Notes: generated by a model not told the origin, from the sequence alone. A DNA stretch of 53,788 nt from Clostridiales bacterium (GCA_004555205.1 SFIY01000013.1:1-53788), one strand, 5' to 3'. Positions 18,161-27,096 are shown, numbered from the stretch's first letter. A program made the numbers and translations.

Positions 18161-18240
18161 AAACCGACCTATGATCGTAACCATAGGTCGGTTTAACTGT
18201 CTTACGAACACCCCGCTATTGGCGGTACTTTTCATTCTGT
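18161..18240. repeat. Right outer inverted repeat with hairpin; likely cysS terminator (R1, inverted)
   Basis: 18191-18240 is the inverted match of 16982-17032. It overlaps a hairpin AAACCGACCTATG / CATAGGTCGGTTT (18161-18173 with 18182-18194). On the minus strand this is followed by TTTTATG and begins about 50 bases after the cysS stop codon, so the repeat can serve as the transcription terminator of cysS. Confidence 0.8.
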
Positions 18241-18245
18241 ATCGT

Positions 18246-19694
18246 TCAGACGCGCTTCCACTTGGCGCCGCCGGCCACATCGGTGATTTCAATACCCTGT
18301 GCTTTCAGCTCATCGCGGATACGGTCAGCCTCGGTAAAGTTCTTTGCCTTCTTGGCATCGGCGCGCTGACGGATCAGTGCTTCCACCTGGGCGTTCTCCT
18401 CGCCGTCCTCGCTCACCACGGTGAACACGGCGGGCTGTGCGGCCAGCTTTGCCTGCTTTTCGCGCAGTTCGGCGGCCTTCTCCAACAGCTTCAGGCCCAA
18501 CACGCCGTCTATTTCGCCGATGACATGGCATTTTGTGGCATCATTGGTCTTGGCCTTGAGAACATCATAGAGTACGGTGACACCCATGGAGGTGTTCAAA
18601 TCGTTATCCATGGCCTTGGTAAACTTTGCCTTCAGCTCGTCGGCTGCGGCAGCATCCACTTCACCGGCCGGGTTCAGAGCGGCGATCTTGGCAAGCAGCT
18701 TATTGTAGGCCACGGTGGCATTGTCCAGATTCTCCCAGGAGAAGACCAGACCCTTGCGGTAGTGGCTCTGCAGGCAGAAGAAGCGGTAGGCCATCGGATC
18801 ATAGCCCTTTTCTTCCAGCAGGGAGACGGTCAAAAACTCGCCCTTGGACTTGCTCATCTTGCCGTCGTTGGTGTTCAGGTGCAGCACATGGAACCAGTGG
18901 GGGCACCATGTATGGCCCAAATAGCTCTCGGACTGGGCGATCTCGTTGGTATGGTGGGGGAACGCATTGTCAATGCCGCCGCAGTGCAGGTCCAGATACT
19001 CACCGTTAAACTTCATGGAGATACCGGAGCACTCAATGTGCCAGCCGGGATAGCCGACGCCCCAGGGGGAGTCCCATTTCAGCGCCTGATCTTCAAACTT
19101 GGACTTGGTGAACCACAGCACGAAGTCGTTCTTATTGCGCTTGTTGGTGTCCTCCTCCACGCCCTCGCGGACGCCCACCGCCAAGTCCTCCTCGTTATGG
19201 TCGTTGAAGATGTAGTAGCGCTGCAGCTTGGAGGTGTCAAAGTACACATTGCCGCCGGCCACATAGGCGAAGCCCTTTTCAATCAGGCTGGACACGATGT
19301 GGATATAGTCATCGATCAGGCCCGTAGCAGGCTGCACCACATCGGGGGTCTTGATATTCAGCTTGGCGCAGTCGGCGAAGAACGCATCGGTATAGAACTG
19401 TGCGATCTCCATCACCGTCTTTTTCTCGCGCTTGGCGCCCTTGAGCATCTTATCCTCGCCCTCGTCGGCGTCGGAGGTCAGATGGCCCACATCGGTGATG
19501 TTCATGACACGGTTGACATCATAGCCGACAAAGCGCAGATACTTCTCCAGCACATCCTCCATAATATAGGAGCGCAGGTTGCCGATATGGGCAAAATGAT
19601 ATACGGTGGGGCCGCAGGTATACATCTCCACATGGCCGGGGGTGTGGGTTTTAAATTCCTCTTTCTTATGGGTTGCCGAATTATACAGATACAT
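18246..19694 (-). CDS. cysS: Cysteinyl-tRNA synthetase
   Basis: Class I aminoacyl-tRNA synthetase that charges tRNA-Cys; 482 residues. The zinc Cys and HIGH-type motif are in CGPTVYHFAHIGN (residues about 27-39), further zinc ligands in WHIECSGISM and the GGIDNAFPHHTNE region, and KMSKS in GKMSKSKGEF. It is preceded by a T-box leader with a Cys (TGC) specifier and an intrinsic terminator, so expression rises when uncharged tRNA-Cys accumulates. The stop codon is 5 bases from the right outer inverted repeat of the neighbouring cassette. Confidence 0.97.
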   Translation of the reverse strand: MYLYNSATHKKEEFKTHTPGHVEMYTCGPTVYHFAHIGNLRSYIMEDVLEKYLRFVGYDVNRVMNITDVGHLTSDADEGEDKMLKGAKREKKTVMEIAQFYTDAFFADCAKLNIKTPDVVQPATGLIDDYIHIVSSLIEKGFAYVAGGNVYFDTSKLQRYYIFNDHNEEDLAVGVREGVEEDTNKRNKNDFVLWFTKSKFEDQALKWDSPWGVGYPGWHIECSGISMKFNGEYLDLHCGGIDNAFPHHTNEIAQSESYLGHTWCPHWFHVLHLNTNDGKMSKSKGEFLTVSLLEEKGYDPMAYRFFCLQSHYRKGLVFSWENLDNATVAYNKLLAKIAALNPAGEVDAAAADELKAKFTKAMDNDLNTSMGVTVLYDVLKAKTNDATKCHVIGEIDGVLGLKLLEKAAELREKQAKLAAQPAVFTVVSEDGEENAQVEALIRQRADAKKAKNFTEADRIRDELKAQGIEITDVAGGAKWKRV

Positions 19695-19761
19695 AGTACT
19701 TCTCCTTATTACAATTTGTATTTTTCTGTCACAAAATTACTTTTTGTATCACCTTGGGTCG

Positions 19762-19999
19762 AAAAAAAGCCTCCCATGTCGTATTGACATGAGAGGCGAA
19801 GTTCCTATTCCGCGGTTCCACTCTCGTTTATCACTCGTGGTTGGCCTGTTGACGGCGGCCCGCCGGAGGGCATCTGACATCCCCCGCGCTCCCGGACGCA
19901 CTTTCTGCTTCTCTTTGCAAGGCGGCTTTCAGCCGGTGACCGCCTCTCTCTATCCAAAGGGGGAAGCATACTCTTTCCGTTCAACGCGCTATTTGGTTG
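19762..19999 (-). promoter_or_regulatory. T-box riboswitch of cysS
   Basis: Minus-strand leader of about 238 bases. The T-box sequence GAGTGGAACCGCGG-type motif lies at 19810-19825. The terminator is CGCCTCTCATGTC / GACATGGGAGGC followed by seven T (19762-19798). In stem I, the AGTA-type motif is near the 5' side and a TGC triplet followed by a purine sits at 19898-19900, the expected specifier for cysteine, matching the downstream gene. Uncharged tRNA-Cys would stabilise the antiterminator. The motif and terminator are clear; the exact specifier loop is inferred. Confidence 0.88.
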
Positions 20000-20005
20000 C
20001 CTATT

Positions 20006-20034
20006 ATTTTAGCAGGGATTGCAAGTCGTGTCAA
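20006..20034 (-). promoter_or_regulatory. Sigma-A promoter of the cysS T-box transcript
   Basis: Minus strand: consensus -35 TTGACA (20029-20034), 17-bp spacer, -10 TAAAAT (20006-20011). It overlaps the last codons of pgsA. Confidence 0.85.
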
Positions 20035-20558
20035 GACTCCTTGAACACATCCCCGTTCTTTACAAAATACTCGATGCCGGAGTAGACAGTGGTCACCAGA
20101 ATGATACCCTGGCACACCAGATTCAGCCAATGGGGAATACCGAACAGGATCAGGCAGATGCACACCATAGTGCTGGCGGTTTTGATCTTGCCCGACCAGC
20201 CGGCGGCGATCACGCGGCCTTTTTCCACGGCCACCAGACGCATACCGGACACCGCAAATTCCCGCAGCAGCACCACAGCCAGCACCCAACCTGCCATAGT
20301 GCCTTCCTCCACAAACCAGCAAAGCGCCGCCATCACAAGGCATTTATCCGCCAGCGGGTCCATGAATTTGCCGAAGTCGGAAATCTGGTTATAGTGACGG
20401 GCTATGTAGCCGTCCAGCAGGTCGGTCAAACTGGCCAGGATAAACACGCCCAGCGCCACATAGCGGCTGCCCGCAAAGCCCCAATATAAAATCGCCAAAA
20501 ATACCGGGATCATCACCACACGGATGATGGTCAATTTGTTTGCAGTTGTCTTAGGCAT
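20031..20558 (-). CDS. pgsA: CDP-diacylglycerol-glycerol-3-phosphate 3-phosphatidyltransferase
   Basis: Membrane enzyme that makes phosphatidylglycerol phosphate, the first step to phosphatidylglycerol and cardiolipin. 175 residues with several transmembrane helices and the complete CDP-alcohol phosphotransferase motif DG-x2-AR-x8-G-x3-D-x3-D, seen as LDGYIARHYNQISDFGKFMD followed by PLADK. Starts 3 bases after the rimO stop, with the ribosome binding site inside the end of rimO, so it is translationally coupled. The promoter of cysS lies in its 3' end. Confidence 0.95.
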   Translation of the reverse strand: MPKTTANKLTIIRVVMIPVFLAILYWGFAGSRYVALGVFILASLTDLLDGYIARHYNQISDFGKFMDPLADKCLVMAALCWFVEEGTMAGWVLAVVLLREFAVSGMRLVAVEKGRVIAAGWSGKIKTASTMVCICLILFGIPHWLNLVCQGIILVTTVYSGIEYFVKNGDVFKES

Positions 20559-20561
20559 AGG

Positions 20562-21887
20562 TCATTCCTCCTCGTAAAGTTCGCCTACCGGCTCGCCGTC
20601 CATGGTGCCGGTCAGACGCACAGGCACAAACTCGCCTGCCCTCACCTCTCGCTCGGCGCTGAAATAGATTCGTCCGTCAATATCGGGCGACTCGGCATAG
20701 CTGCGGCCCACAAACAGCATAGACTGCTCATCAAAGCCGTCGCACAGCACCTCTGTCACATCGCCCAGACGGCTTTCGTTAAACGCGTCCATCACCCGTG
20801 ACTGCACCTCCGCCACCAGCTCGGCACGGTGTTGGGCTTCCGCCGTGTCCACCCGGTTGGGCATGGCGGCGGCAGGCGTCCCCTCCTCGGGAGAGTAGGG
20901 AAACGCGCCGGCACGGGGGATCTGCACCTCACGCAGAAAATCGCACAGCTCGTCAAATGCCGCCTCATCCTCATAGGGCAGGCCGGTAATCAGGCTGGTA
21001 CGCAGCACCAGACCGGGAATTTTTTCCCTCATCTTCTTATAGAGAGCGCGCAGACCGTCCTTGGTTTCACGGCGGTTCATGGCCTTGAGCACCGTGTCGT
21101 TGCAGTGCTGGATGGGCATATCGATATACTTGCAGATCTTCTCCTCATGGGCGATCGTGTCAAGCAGCTCATCGCTGACCGTGTCGGGATAGAGATAGTG
21201 CAGGCGAATCCAGTGAAAATCCAGCTTGCACAGCTCACGCAGCAGCTCCGGCAGCTTCCGCTCCCTATACAGATCCACACCGTAGCGCGTAATGTCCTGG
21301 GCGATGACGATACATTCCTTCACGCCCTCATCCGCCAGCGCCTTGGCCTCCGCCAGCACTTCCTCCATCGGACGGCTGCGGTATTTGCCGCGCAGGGACG
21401 GAATCACGCAGTAGGCGCAGCGATTGCTGCAGCCCTCGGCAATGCGCAGATACGCATAGTGCACAGGTGTGGTCAAAATGCGGGGCAATTCCTCCACCGC
21501 GCCGTTGATGTCGGCAAAATGGCGGCAGGGCTTGCCCTGCATCACCTCATTGACCGCCTCCACGATCCGGCCGTAATTGGCGGTGCCCATAATGCCGTCC
21601 ACCTCGGGCAACTCGGACATGATCTCCTCACTGTAGCGCTGGCTCAGGCAGCCGGTCACCAGAATCCTGCCCACCAGCCCCGCTTCTTTCAGCGCGCCCA
21701 TCTGCAAGATGTTGTCGATGGCTTCGCTTTTGGCGCTGTCGATAAAACCGCAGGTGTTGATGACCACTACATCCGACCCCTCGGGATCGCCCTGCAGCGT
21801 CATGCCCGCGTCCACACACAGCGCCATCATTTGCTCCGTATTCACCCGGTTCTTGTCGCAGCCCAGTGAAATAAATGAAACTTTCAC
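20562..21887 (-). CDS. rimO: Ribosomal protein S12 methylthiotransferase RimO
   Basis: Radical SAM enzyme that adds a methylthio group to an Asp of ribosomal protein S12. 441 residues. The N-terminal UPF0004 domain holds cluster cysteines C10, C46 and C80; the radical SAM cluster is C153, C157 and C160 (EGCSNRCAYC); a TRAM domain closes the protein. RimO rather than MiaB is suggested by the start SFISLGCDKNRVNTE and the length. It lies between recX and pgsA, a common clostridial arrangement. Confidence 0.93.
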   Translation of the reverse strand: MKVSFISLGCDKNRVNTEQMMALCVDAGMTLQGDPEGSDVVVINTCGFIDSAKSEAIDNILQMGALKEAGLVGRILVTGCLSQRYSEEIMSELPEVDGIMGTANYGRIVEAVNEVMQGKPCRHFADINGAVEELPRILTTPVHYAYLRIAEGCSNRCAYCVIPSLRGKYRSRPMEEVLAEAKALADEGVKECIVIAQDITRYGVDLYRERKLPELLRELCKLDFHWIRLHYLYPDTVSDELLDTIAHEEKICKYIDMPIQHCNDTVLKAMNRRETKDGLRALYKKMREKIPGLVLRTSLITGLPYEDEAAFDELCDFLREVQIPRAGAFPYSPEEGTPAAAMPNRVDTAEAQHRAELVAEVQSRVMDAFNESRLGDVTEVLCDGFDEQSMLFVGRSYAESPDIDGRIYFSAEREVRAGEFVPVRLTGTMDGEPVGELYEEE

Positions 21888-21901
21888 AATGGTTACCTCT
21901 G

Positions 21902-22519
21902 TTATTCTTCTATGTTTTCGCCCAGTCGGTTGAGGACGGGACGAATATCACTCCATGAAAAACCGCGGCGCAGCAGCGCATCCGACAGTTTTTTCAGCCG
22001 CGCCCGGTCAGGCGGCGTGCCTTTACACTTGCTGTGCACAAATTGTTCGATGGCGTCCTGCGCATCGGGCAACTGTAAAAGGGCGGCGTCCCACAGCTCT
22101 TTCGGCACGCCGCGGCGCTGCAGTTCCTGCCTGACACGCATGGCGCCGTATCCCATGCCGCCGTAATGGCGCACGATCACACCTGCGTAGGCTTCATCGT
22201 CCACGGCGCCCAGCGCCTCCATCTGATCGGCGATCTGCGCTGCATCGTCAGAGGCCGCGCCCTTTTGTTCCAGACGCCGGCACAGCTCCCGCTTGGACAT
22301 CATCCGCGATGACGCCATGTGCGCGGCGCGGATTTTGGTTTCCGAATAGGCGGCCGCCCGGCGCAATTGTTCCACAAGTGCGTCGGACAAGTCCATACCC
22401 GCAAATAAGCCAAAGCGCAAAAGCTCCGCATCGGTGATCCTGAGCAGGTCGCCCCCCTCCAGAAACACCAACACGCGCTCGCGCTTGTGCTTGGATTTTT
22501 CTATTTTCTCAATCTTCAT
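21902..22519 (-). CDS. recX: Regulatory protein RecX
   Basis: 205-residue helical protein that binds and modulates RecA filaments. Three-helix repeats are visible: SSRMMSKRELCRRLEQKGA, GAMRVRQELQRRGVPKE and LSDALLRRGFSWSDIRPVL. The start MKIEKIEKSK at 22519 overlaps the last 11 bases of recA in another frame, so translation is coupled to recA; the open frame upstream only reads through the recA end. The order recA-recX is conserved and supports the call. Confidence 0.9.
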   Translation of the reverse strand: MKIEKIEKSKHKRERVLVFLEGGDLLRITDAELLRFGLFAGMDLSDALVEQLRRAAAYSETKIRAAHMASSRMMSKRELCRRLEQKGAASDDAAQIADQMEALGAVDDEAYAGVIVRHYGGMGYGAMRVRQELQRRGVPKELWDAALLQLPDAQDAIEQFVHSKCKGTPPDRARLKKLSDALLRRGFSWSDIRPVLNRLGENIEE

Positions 22520-23612
22520 CGTCGAAGTCGTCAGCAGACACGTCCACCGCGCGGCCGGCTGCCTTGGCGGCAATCTTGGACTGAGCGCCCATCAGCTTGG
22601 GGAAATTCTCACGCACGGCGGCTTCCAGCGCAGCGGCCTCCTCCGGGTGGTCCTTGAAATACTGCTTGGCGGCGTCACGACCCTGTCCCAAACGCTTCTC
22701 GCCCATGCTGAACCAGGAGCCGCTCTTCTGCACCAAATCCAGCTTCACTGCCAGGTCAATCATTTCGCCCAGCGCGCTGATGCCCTCGCCGTACATAATA
22801 TCAAACTCGGCCTCACGGAAGGGAGGCGCCACCTTGTTCTTGACCACCTTGGCCCGGGTACGGTTGCCGATCACCTCACCGCCGGCCTTCAGGGTCTCCA
22901 CACGGCGCACATCAATACGCACGCTGGCATAGAATTTCAGCGCACGGCCGCCGGTGGTCACCTCGGGATTGCCGTACATCACGCCCACCTTTTCACGCAG
23001 TTGGTTGATGAAAATGACAATGCTGTTGGTCTTGGCAATAATACCGGTCAGCTTGCGCAGCGCCTGGCTCATCAAGCGGGCATGCAGGCCCACAAAGCTG
23101 TCACCCATCTCGCCCTCGATCTCAGCCCGGGGCACCAGCGCGGCCACGGAGTCCACCACCACCACATCAATGGCGCCGGAGCGCACCAGCGCTTCGGTGA
23201 TTTCCAGCGCCTGCTCACCGGTGTCAGGCTGGGAGATCAGCATATCCTCCACATTCACGCCCAGTGCGCGGGCATAGGTGGGGTCCAGCGCATGCTCGGC
23301 GTCCACGAAGGCGACTTCACCGCCCTGTTTCTGGGCCTGTGCCAGCACATGCAGCGCCAGCGTGGTCTTGCCGGAGGATTCCGGGCCATAGATCTCGATG
23401 ACGCGGCCGCGGGGCAGGCCGCCGATACCCAGTGCCAGATCCAATGCCAGAGAGCCGGTGGGAATGCATTCCACATTCGTCACACCGCCGTCGCCGTAGC
23501 GCATGATGGAGCCTTTGCCGTACATCTTTTCGATCTGCTGCATGGCGGTCTCCAACGCCTTTTTCTTATCGGAAATCACGGGAGCTGCCATGCTGTCCTT
23601 TTTCGCTGCCAT
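22509..23612 (-). CDS. recA: Recombinase RecA
   Basis: DNA strand-exchange ATPase and SOS coprotease. 367 residues, full length. Walker A GPESSGKTT (about 75-83), Walker B region IDVVVVDSVAALVPRAEI, loop 2 and the MAW-like region all present (NQLREKVGVMYGNPEVTTGG), with an acidic C-terminus FDDED. Ribosome binding site AAGGAGG before ATG 23612. I found no convincing Firmicutes-type SOS box (CGAAC-N4-GTTCG) upstream within 70 bases, so LexA control may act at a more distant promoter or be absent. Confidence 0.98.
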   Translation of the reverse strand: MAAKKDSMAAPVISDKKKALETAMQQIEKMYGKGSIMRYGDGGVTNVECIPTGSLALDLALGIGGLPRGRVIEIYGPESSGKTTLALHVLAQAQKQGGEVAFVDAEHALDPTYARALGVNVEDMLISQPDTGEQALEITEALVRSGAIDVVVVDSVAALVPRAEIEGEMGDSFVGLHARLMSQALRKLTGIIAKTNSIVIFINQLREKVGVMYGNPEVTTGGRALKFYASVRIDVRRVETLKAGGEVIGNRTRAKVVKNKVAPPFREAEFDIMYGEGISALGEMIDLAVKLDLVQKSGSWFSMGEKRLGQGRDAAKQYFKDHPEEAAALEAAVRENFPKLMGAQSKIAAKAAGRAVDVSADDFDDED

Positions 23613-23680
23613 AGGAATATCCTCCTTGTTATCTTTACTGTATGGATTCTATCAAAAAAAGTGTCCGTTTTTGCGGTCAG

Positions 23681-24547
23681 TTAAATCTCATCGTACAGCC
23701 GACCATATACCACGCGGGGGATCCCCGCCGTATCCGGTACCGTCTCAATGTCGCCAAAGCCGTAACTGCGCATGATCCGCAGCACCTCATCCGCCTGACC
23801 GATGCCCACCTCAAAAAACAGGTAGGCACCGGAGTGCATGGCGCTGCGCCATTTATCGGACACGCTGCGGTAGAAGTCCAAGCCGTCAGCGCCGCCGTCC
23901 AGCGCCAAGTGCGGCTCATAATCGCGGACCGAGCCGTCCAGGCCGGCAATATCCGCCGTGGGAATGTAGGGCGGATTGCAAACAATGCAGTCAAATTCAC
24001 CGATCTGCGCAGGCGGCTTTTCCAATGCGTCCATCCGGAAGGGCATCACCTGACCCGTCAGGCCGTTGCGGCGCACATTCTGGCGGCAAATCCGCAGCGC
24101 GCCCTCGTTCACCTCGCCTAAAACCACATGGGCGTGCTTCACCTGGCTGGCAATGGCCAACCCCACGCAGCCGCTGCCGGCACACAGGTCCAGCACGCGG
24201 CATTCCTCCACCGTACGCAGATAGGCAATGGCCTGCTGCGCCAACACCTCGGTATCCGCGCGGGGAATCAGCACGCTTTCGGATATATCCAGCGGCAAGC
24301 CGTAAAACTCCCACTCGCCGATCAGATACGCCACCGGCTCGCCGTCCAGATGGCGCTGCACCAATTGGCGCACCTGTTCCTCCACCATCTGCGGCACATA
24401 CAGCCGGCCGTCCCGCGCCAACTGTTCGCGGGTCTTGCCGGAGGCATAGCACACCAGTTCGCGGGCCTCCAATGTGGCCCCCTCCAAGCCGGCGTCGTGA
24501 AAAATCTGCCGGATATCCATATATAGATTGTTATATGTAATCGCCAT
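23681..24547 (-). CDS. prmC: Release factor glutamine N5-methyltransferase
   Basis: Methylates the Gln of the GGQ motif in peptide release factors. 288 residues. N-terminal helical domain, then the Rossmann domain with VLDLCAGSGCVGLAIA and the diagnostic NPPYI motif (VCNPPYIPTADI). Start at ATG 24547 supported by AAAGGAG 5 bases before it. Upstream neighbour is the DUF1385 gene; the pairing prmC-DUF1385 is common in Clostridia, where prfA is often next; prfA is not here. Confidence 0.93.
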   Translation of the reverse strand: MAITYNNLYMDIRQIFHDAGLEGATLEARELVCYASGKTREQLARDGRLYVPQMVEEQVRQLVQRHLDGEPVAYLIGEWEFYGLPLDISESVLIPRADTEVLAQQAIAYLRTVEECRVLDLCAGSGCVGLAIASQVKHAHVVLGEVNEGALRICRQNVRRNGLTGQVMPFRMDALEKPPAQIGEFDCIVCNPPYIPTADIAGLDGSVRDYEPHLALDGGADGLDFYRSVSDKWRSAMHSGAYLFFEVGIGQADEVLRIMRSYGFGDIETVPDTAGIPRVVYGRLYDEI

Positions 24548-24604
24548 AATATCTCCTTTGCCAAAGGAGCCTGCGCCCCGTATATACCCGTGTTGTCCGG
24601 GCCG

Positions 24605-25558
24605 TTACCACTTATCGGCGCCCTTTTCATCGGGCAGCACCAGTTTCAGCGCTTCAATGGCCACCTCCAGCATGGAGTCGTCCGGTTCAAAGGTGGTGAA
24701 ATTCTGCATCCACAAGCCGGGTTTGGACAAAAAGCGCGTGACGGCATTGTTGTGGCCGCCCACATAGCGGTTAAACTCATAGGTAATGCCCACCACAGGC
24801 ACCAGCAGCAGAATATGCACCGCCACACGCACCCAGAGAATCTTCCACTCCACAAAGCTGAACACAATACTGGAGAAAAGGATGGATACGATGATGACCA
24901 CAAACAGAAAGCTCGTGCCGCAGCGGGGATGGTGGCGGGGCTGCTTGCGGGCATTTTCCACGGTCAGCTCCAGCCCTGCCTCGTAGCAGAAAATCGTCTT
25001 ATGCTCGGCGCCGTGATAGGCAAAGACGCGTTTGACGTCCTTCTGCTTGGAGCAGAGGATCAAATAGCCCAAAAAAACGGCTACCTTCACCACACCCTCG
25101 ATCAGATTGTGCAAAGCGGCACTGTGAATATACGGATCGACCAAGCCCGCCAGAAAGGTGGGCAGCAGCATAAACAGCACCAAGGTCAGGCCGATGGACA
25201 GCAGCACGGAAAACCACACCAGCACCTTCTGCATTTTTTCCTCCGGTATGTGTGCCTCAATCCATCGGTCCAGCTTGCTCGGCTCGCCCACCTCCTCCTC
25301 GGGGAAATAGTCCGCCGAATACATCAGCGCCTTGACGCCGCGTACCATGGAGTCAATAAAAGTGACCGCTCCGCGAATGATGGGCCAGCCTAAAATCGGG
25401 TATTTGTCGCGGATGAGCGTCAGCTCCTCCACCTTCGTCACAAGCCCCTCCGGCGAACGCACCACGATGGCCTGCTTCTTCGGGCCGCGCATTAAAATCC
25501 CTTCAATCAGCGCCTGACCGCCAATCGATGTGCGAAACGCACCGTCTTTCTTTTCCAT
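24605..25558 (-). CDS. DUF1385 membrane protein
   Basis: 317-residue integral membrane protein of unknown function. Family marks: SIGGQALIEGILMRGP near the N-terminus and YHGAEHKTIFCYEAG in the middle (His-rich, possible metal or catalytic site), with about four membrane helices. I take MEKKDGAFRT (25558) as start, with AAAGGA upstream; the longer frame adds 15 atypical residues. Conserved next to prmC in Clostridia, often with rho and rpmE, but no role has been shown to my knowledge. Confidence 0.85.
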   Translation of the reverse strand: MEKKDGAFRTSIGGQALIEGILMRGPKKQAIVVRSPEGLVTKVEELTLIRDKYPILGWPIIRGAVTFIDSMVRGVKALMYSADYFPEEEVGEPSKLDRWIEAHIPEEKMQKVLVWFSVLLSIGLTLVLFMLLPTFLAGLVDPYIHSAALHNLIEGVVKVAVFLGYLILCSKQKDVKRVFAYHGAEHKTIFCYEAGLELTVENARKQPRHHPRCGTSFLFVVIIVSILFSSIVFSFVEWKILWVRVAVHILLLVPVVGITYEFNRYVGGHNNAVTRFLSKPGLWMQNFTTFEPDDSMLEVAIEALKLVLPDEKGADKW

Positions 25559-25623
25559 GCAACAGGAATCCTTTCTGCCATAAGATAACACATTTTTTGT
25601 CAAAATGCAACACTTGTTCTATT

Positions 25624-27060
25624 TTATGTTAAACTTTCTTGAAGAATGGGCAAACGGATCGTCACCACCGTGCCGCCGCCCTCGGCATTGCCGATTTCAA
25701 ATGTGCCGCCGTGACGGCTGATGATCTCATCGCACACCGCAAGGCCAATGCCGCTGCCGCGCGCCTTGGAAGAGCCCTTATAGAACTTCTGCTTCACAAA
25801 CGGCAGCTCCGCCTCCGGGATACCGGGGCCGAAATCCCTGATACAAATGACATACGCCGTCCCTTCCAAATGAAGCGAAGTGAAGATTCGTTTGCCGGAG
25901 CCGCCATGCTTGGCCGCATTGTCCAGCACATTGCAAAACACCTGCTTCAGACGCTCCGGGTCGCCGACAATGGGCTGGGTATACAGCTCCCCTGCCTCCT
26001 CGTATTCCAGGGTAATGCCGTCTTGCCGGAACAGCTCGCGGTAGGTATAGATGGCGTCTTCAAACTCCGCCTGCAGGTCCATTTCCTCCACCTGCAGCGT
26101 AAAGCGGCCGTCCTCCATCTTGGAAAATTCCAGCAGCTCCTCCACCATGTTGGTCAAACGGCGCGATTCCTTCAGGATGATCTGCAGCCCGCGGCGCAGT
26201 TGACGCACATCGCCGCTTTCATCTGCCAGCAGCGTTTCACCCCAGCCGTTGATGGCTGTCAGCGGTGTGCGCAATTCGTGGGATACGGAGGAGATAAACT
26301 CCGTCTGCATTTTTTCGCTCTGGCTGATTTTCATGGACATATCGTTGATATTGTCCACCAGCTCGCCCATTTCATCGGAATATTTGTTGGGGATCTGCAC
26401 GCCGTAGCTGCCGTCGGAAATGCGCTTGGCCGCTTCCGTCACCTCCGCCACGGGTTCCACCACATTGCTGATGAACACCATGTTGGAGACGAGGATCAGC
26501 AAAATCACCCCCACCAGCGCCACCGCAATGACCAGCACTATAATCAGCATCTGGCGGTCCAGTTGGTGTGTAGCGGTCACATAGCGCATCGCACCTACTG
26601 CCGAGCCGTTATAGTTCAGCGGGCTGGTCACCGCAATAATGGACTCATTCGTCACCGGGTCCCGTCCGCTGAAAATGGCAGTCTCTCCGCTGTCCAGCGC
26701 ATGGGCAATCTCCGGTGTTTCAGGCGCACTGCCGGCGGTCAGTCCGCGGGAAGATACCACGATCCGGCCGCTGCTGTTGAGGAACTGCAATTCGATCTTA
26801 TCGCTGTCTTCAAAGGTGGCTGTGTAAAGCGTGGCCGTGCGGTAATACGCGCTGTAACTGTCTGTGCTGTAGGTGTTGAAATAATCCGCGCCGGCCTTTG
26901 CCTTGGCCATCAATGTGGAACGGGCGCTGTTATAGTAGTTACTGACCACGCTGACGGCGGCAAGTACCGCCACCATAATCAATATTAAAATGATCGGGCC
27001 GATACTGCTGATCATCCAGCGCTGACGCAGGCCCCTGATTTTCAATCCCTGTTTGGCCAT
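25624..27060 (-). CDS. Sensor histidine kinase
   Basis: 478-residue membrane kinase. Transmembrane segments at about 17-40 and 170-198 enclose a 130-residue extracellular sensor domain. A HAMP linker (about 198-250) follows, then the phosphoacceptor H261 in SSVSHELRTPLTAI and the ATPase domain with NVLDNAAKHGGSG, DFGPGIP and GSGIGLAVCDEI. It is of the PhoR/ResE type. The response regulator is directly upstream (36-base gap), and a secreted lipoprotein gene precedes both. Signal unknown. Confidence 0.92.
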   Translation of the reverse strand: MAKQGLKIRGLRQRWMISSIGPIILILIMVAVLAAVSVVSNYYNSARSTLMAKAKAGADYFNTYSTDSYSAYYRTATLYTATFEDSDKIELQFLNSSGRIVVSSRGLTAGSAPETPEIAHALDSGETAIFSGRDPVTNESIIAVTSPLNYNGSAVGAMRYVTATHQLDRQMLIIVLVIAVALVGVILLILVSNMVFISNVVEPVAEVTEAAKRISDGSYGVQIPNKYSDEMGELVDNINDMSMKISQSEKMQTEFISSVSHELRTPLTAINGWGETLLADESGDVRQLRRGLQIILKESRRLTNMVEELLEFSKMEDGRFTLQVEEMDLQAEFEDAIYTYRELFRQDGITLEYEEAGELYTQPIVGDPERLKQVFCNVLDNAAKHGGSGKRIFTSLHLEGTAYVICIRDFGPGIPEAELPFVKQKFYKGSSKARGSGIGLAVCDEIISRHGGTFEIGNAEGGGTVVTIRLPILQESLT

Positions 27061-27096
27061 ACGGTCTTACTCTCCCATACCCTCAAATCATGCATC

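Larger units (their letters stand above)
16982..18240. mobile_element. Candidate nested mobile cassette: R1-GNAT-R2-DUF559-R2'-R1'
   Basis: A 1.26-kb unit bounded by about 50-bp inverted repeats, inserted between the XRE-cupin promoter and the cysS stop codon. It carries an AT-rich acetyltransferase and a DUF559 gene inside its own inverted repeats. It has no recognisable transposase; the DUF559 protein is the only candidate DNA enzyme. Mobility is inferred from the inverted repeats, composition and nesting, and no target duplication was found. Confidence 0.55.

Noticed and set aside
18171..19787. Long plus-strand open frame opposite cysS (and similar ones opposite secA, ABC genes, rimO, CobW and pantothenate genes)
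   Set aside because: His/Gln/Val-rich shadow of a GC-rich gene on the other strand, without ribosome binding site or recognisable domain.
23613..23680. SOS (LexA/DinR) box upstream of recA
   Set aside because: No CGAAC-N4-GTTCG-like sequence was found; only a -10-like TAGAAT is visible.
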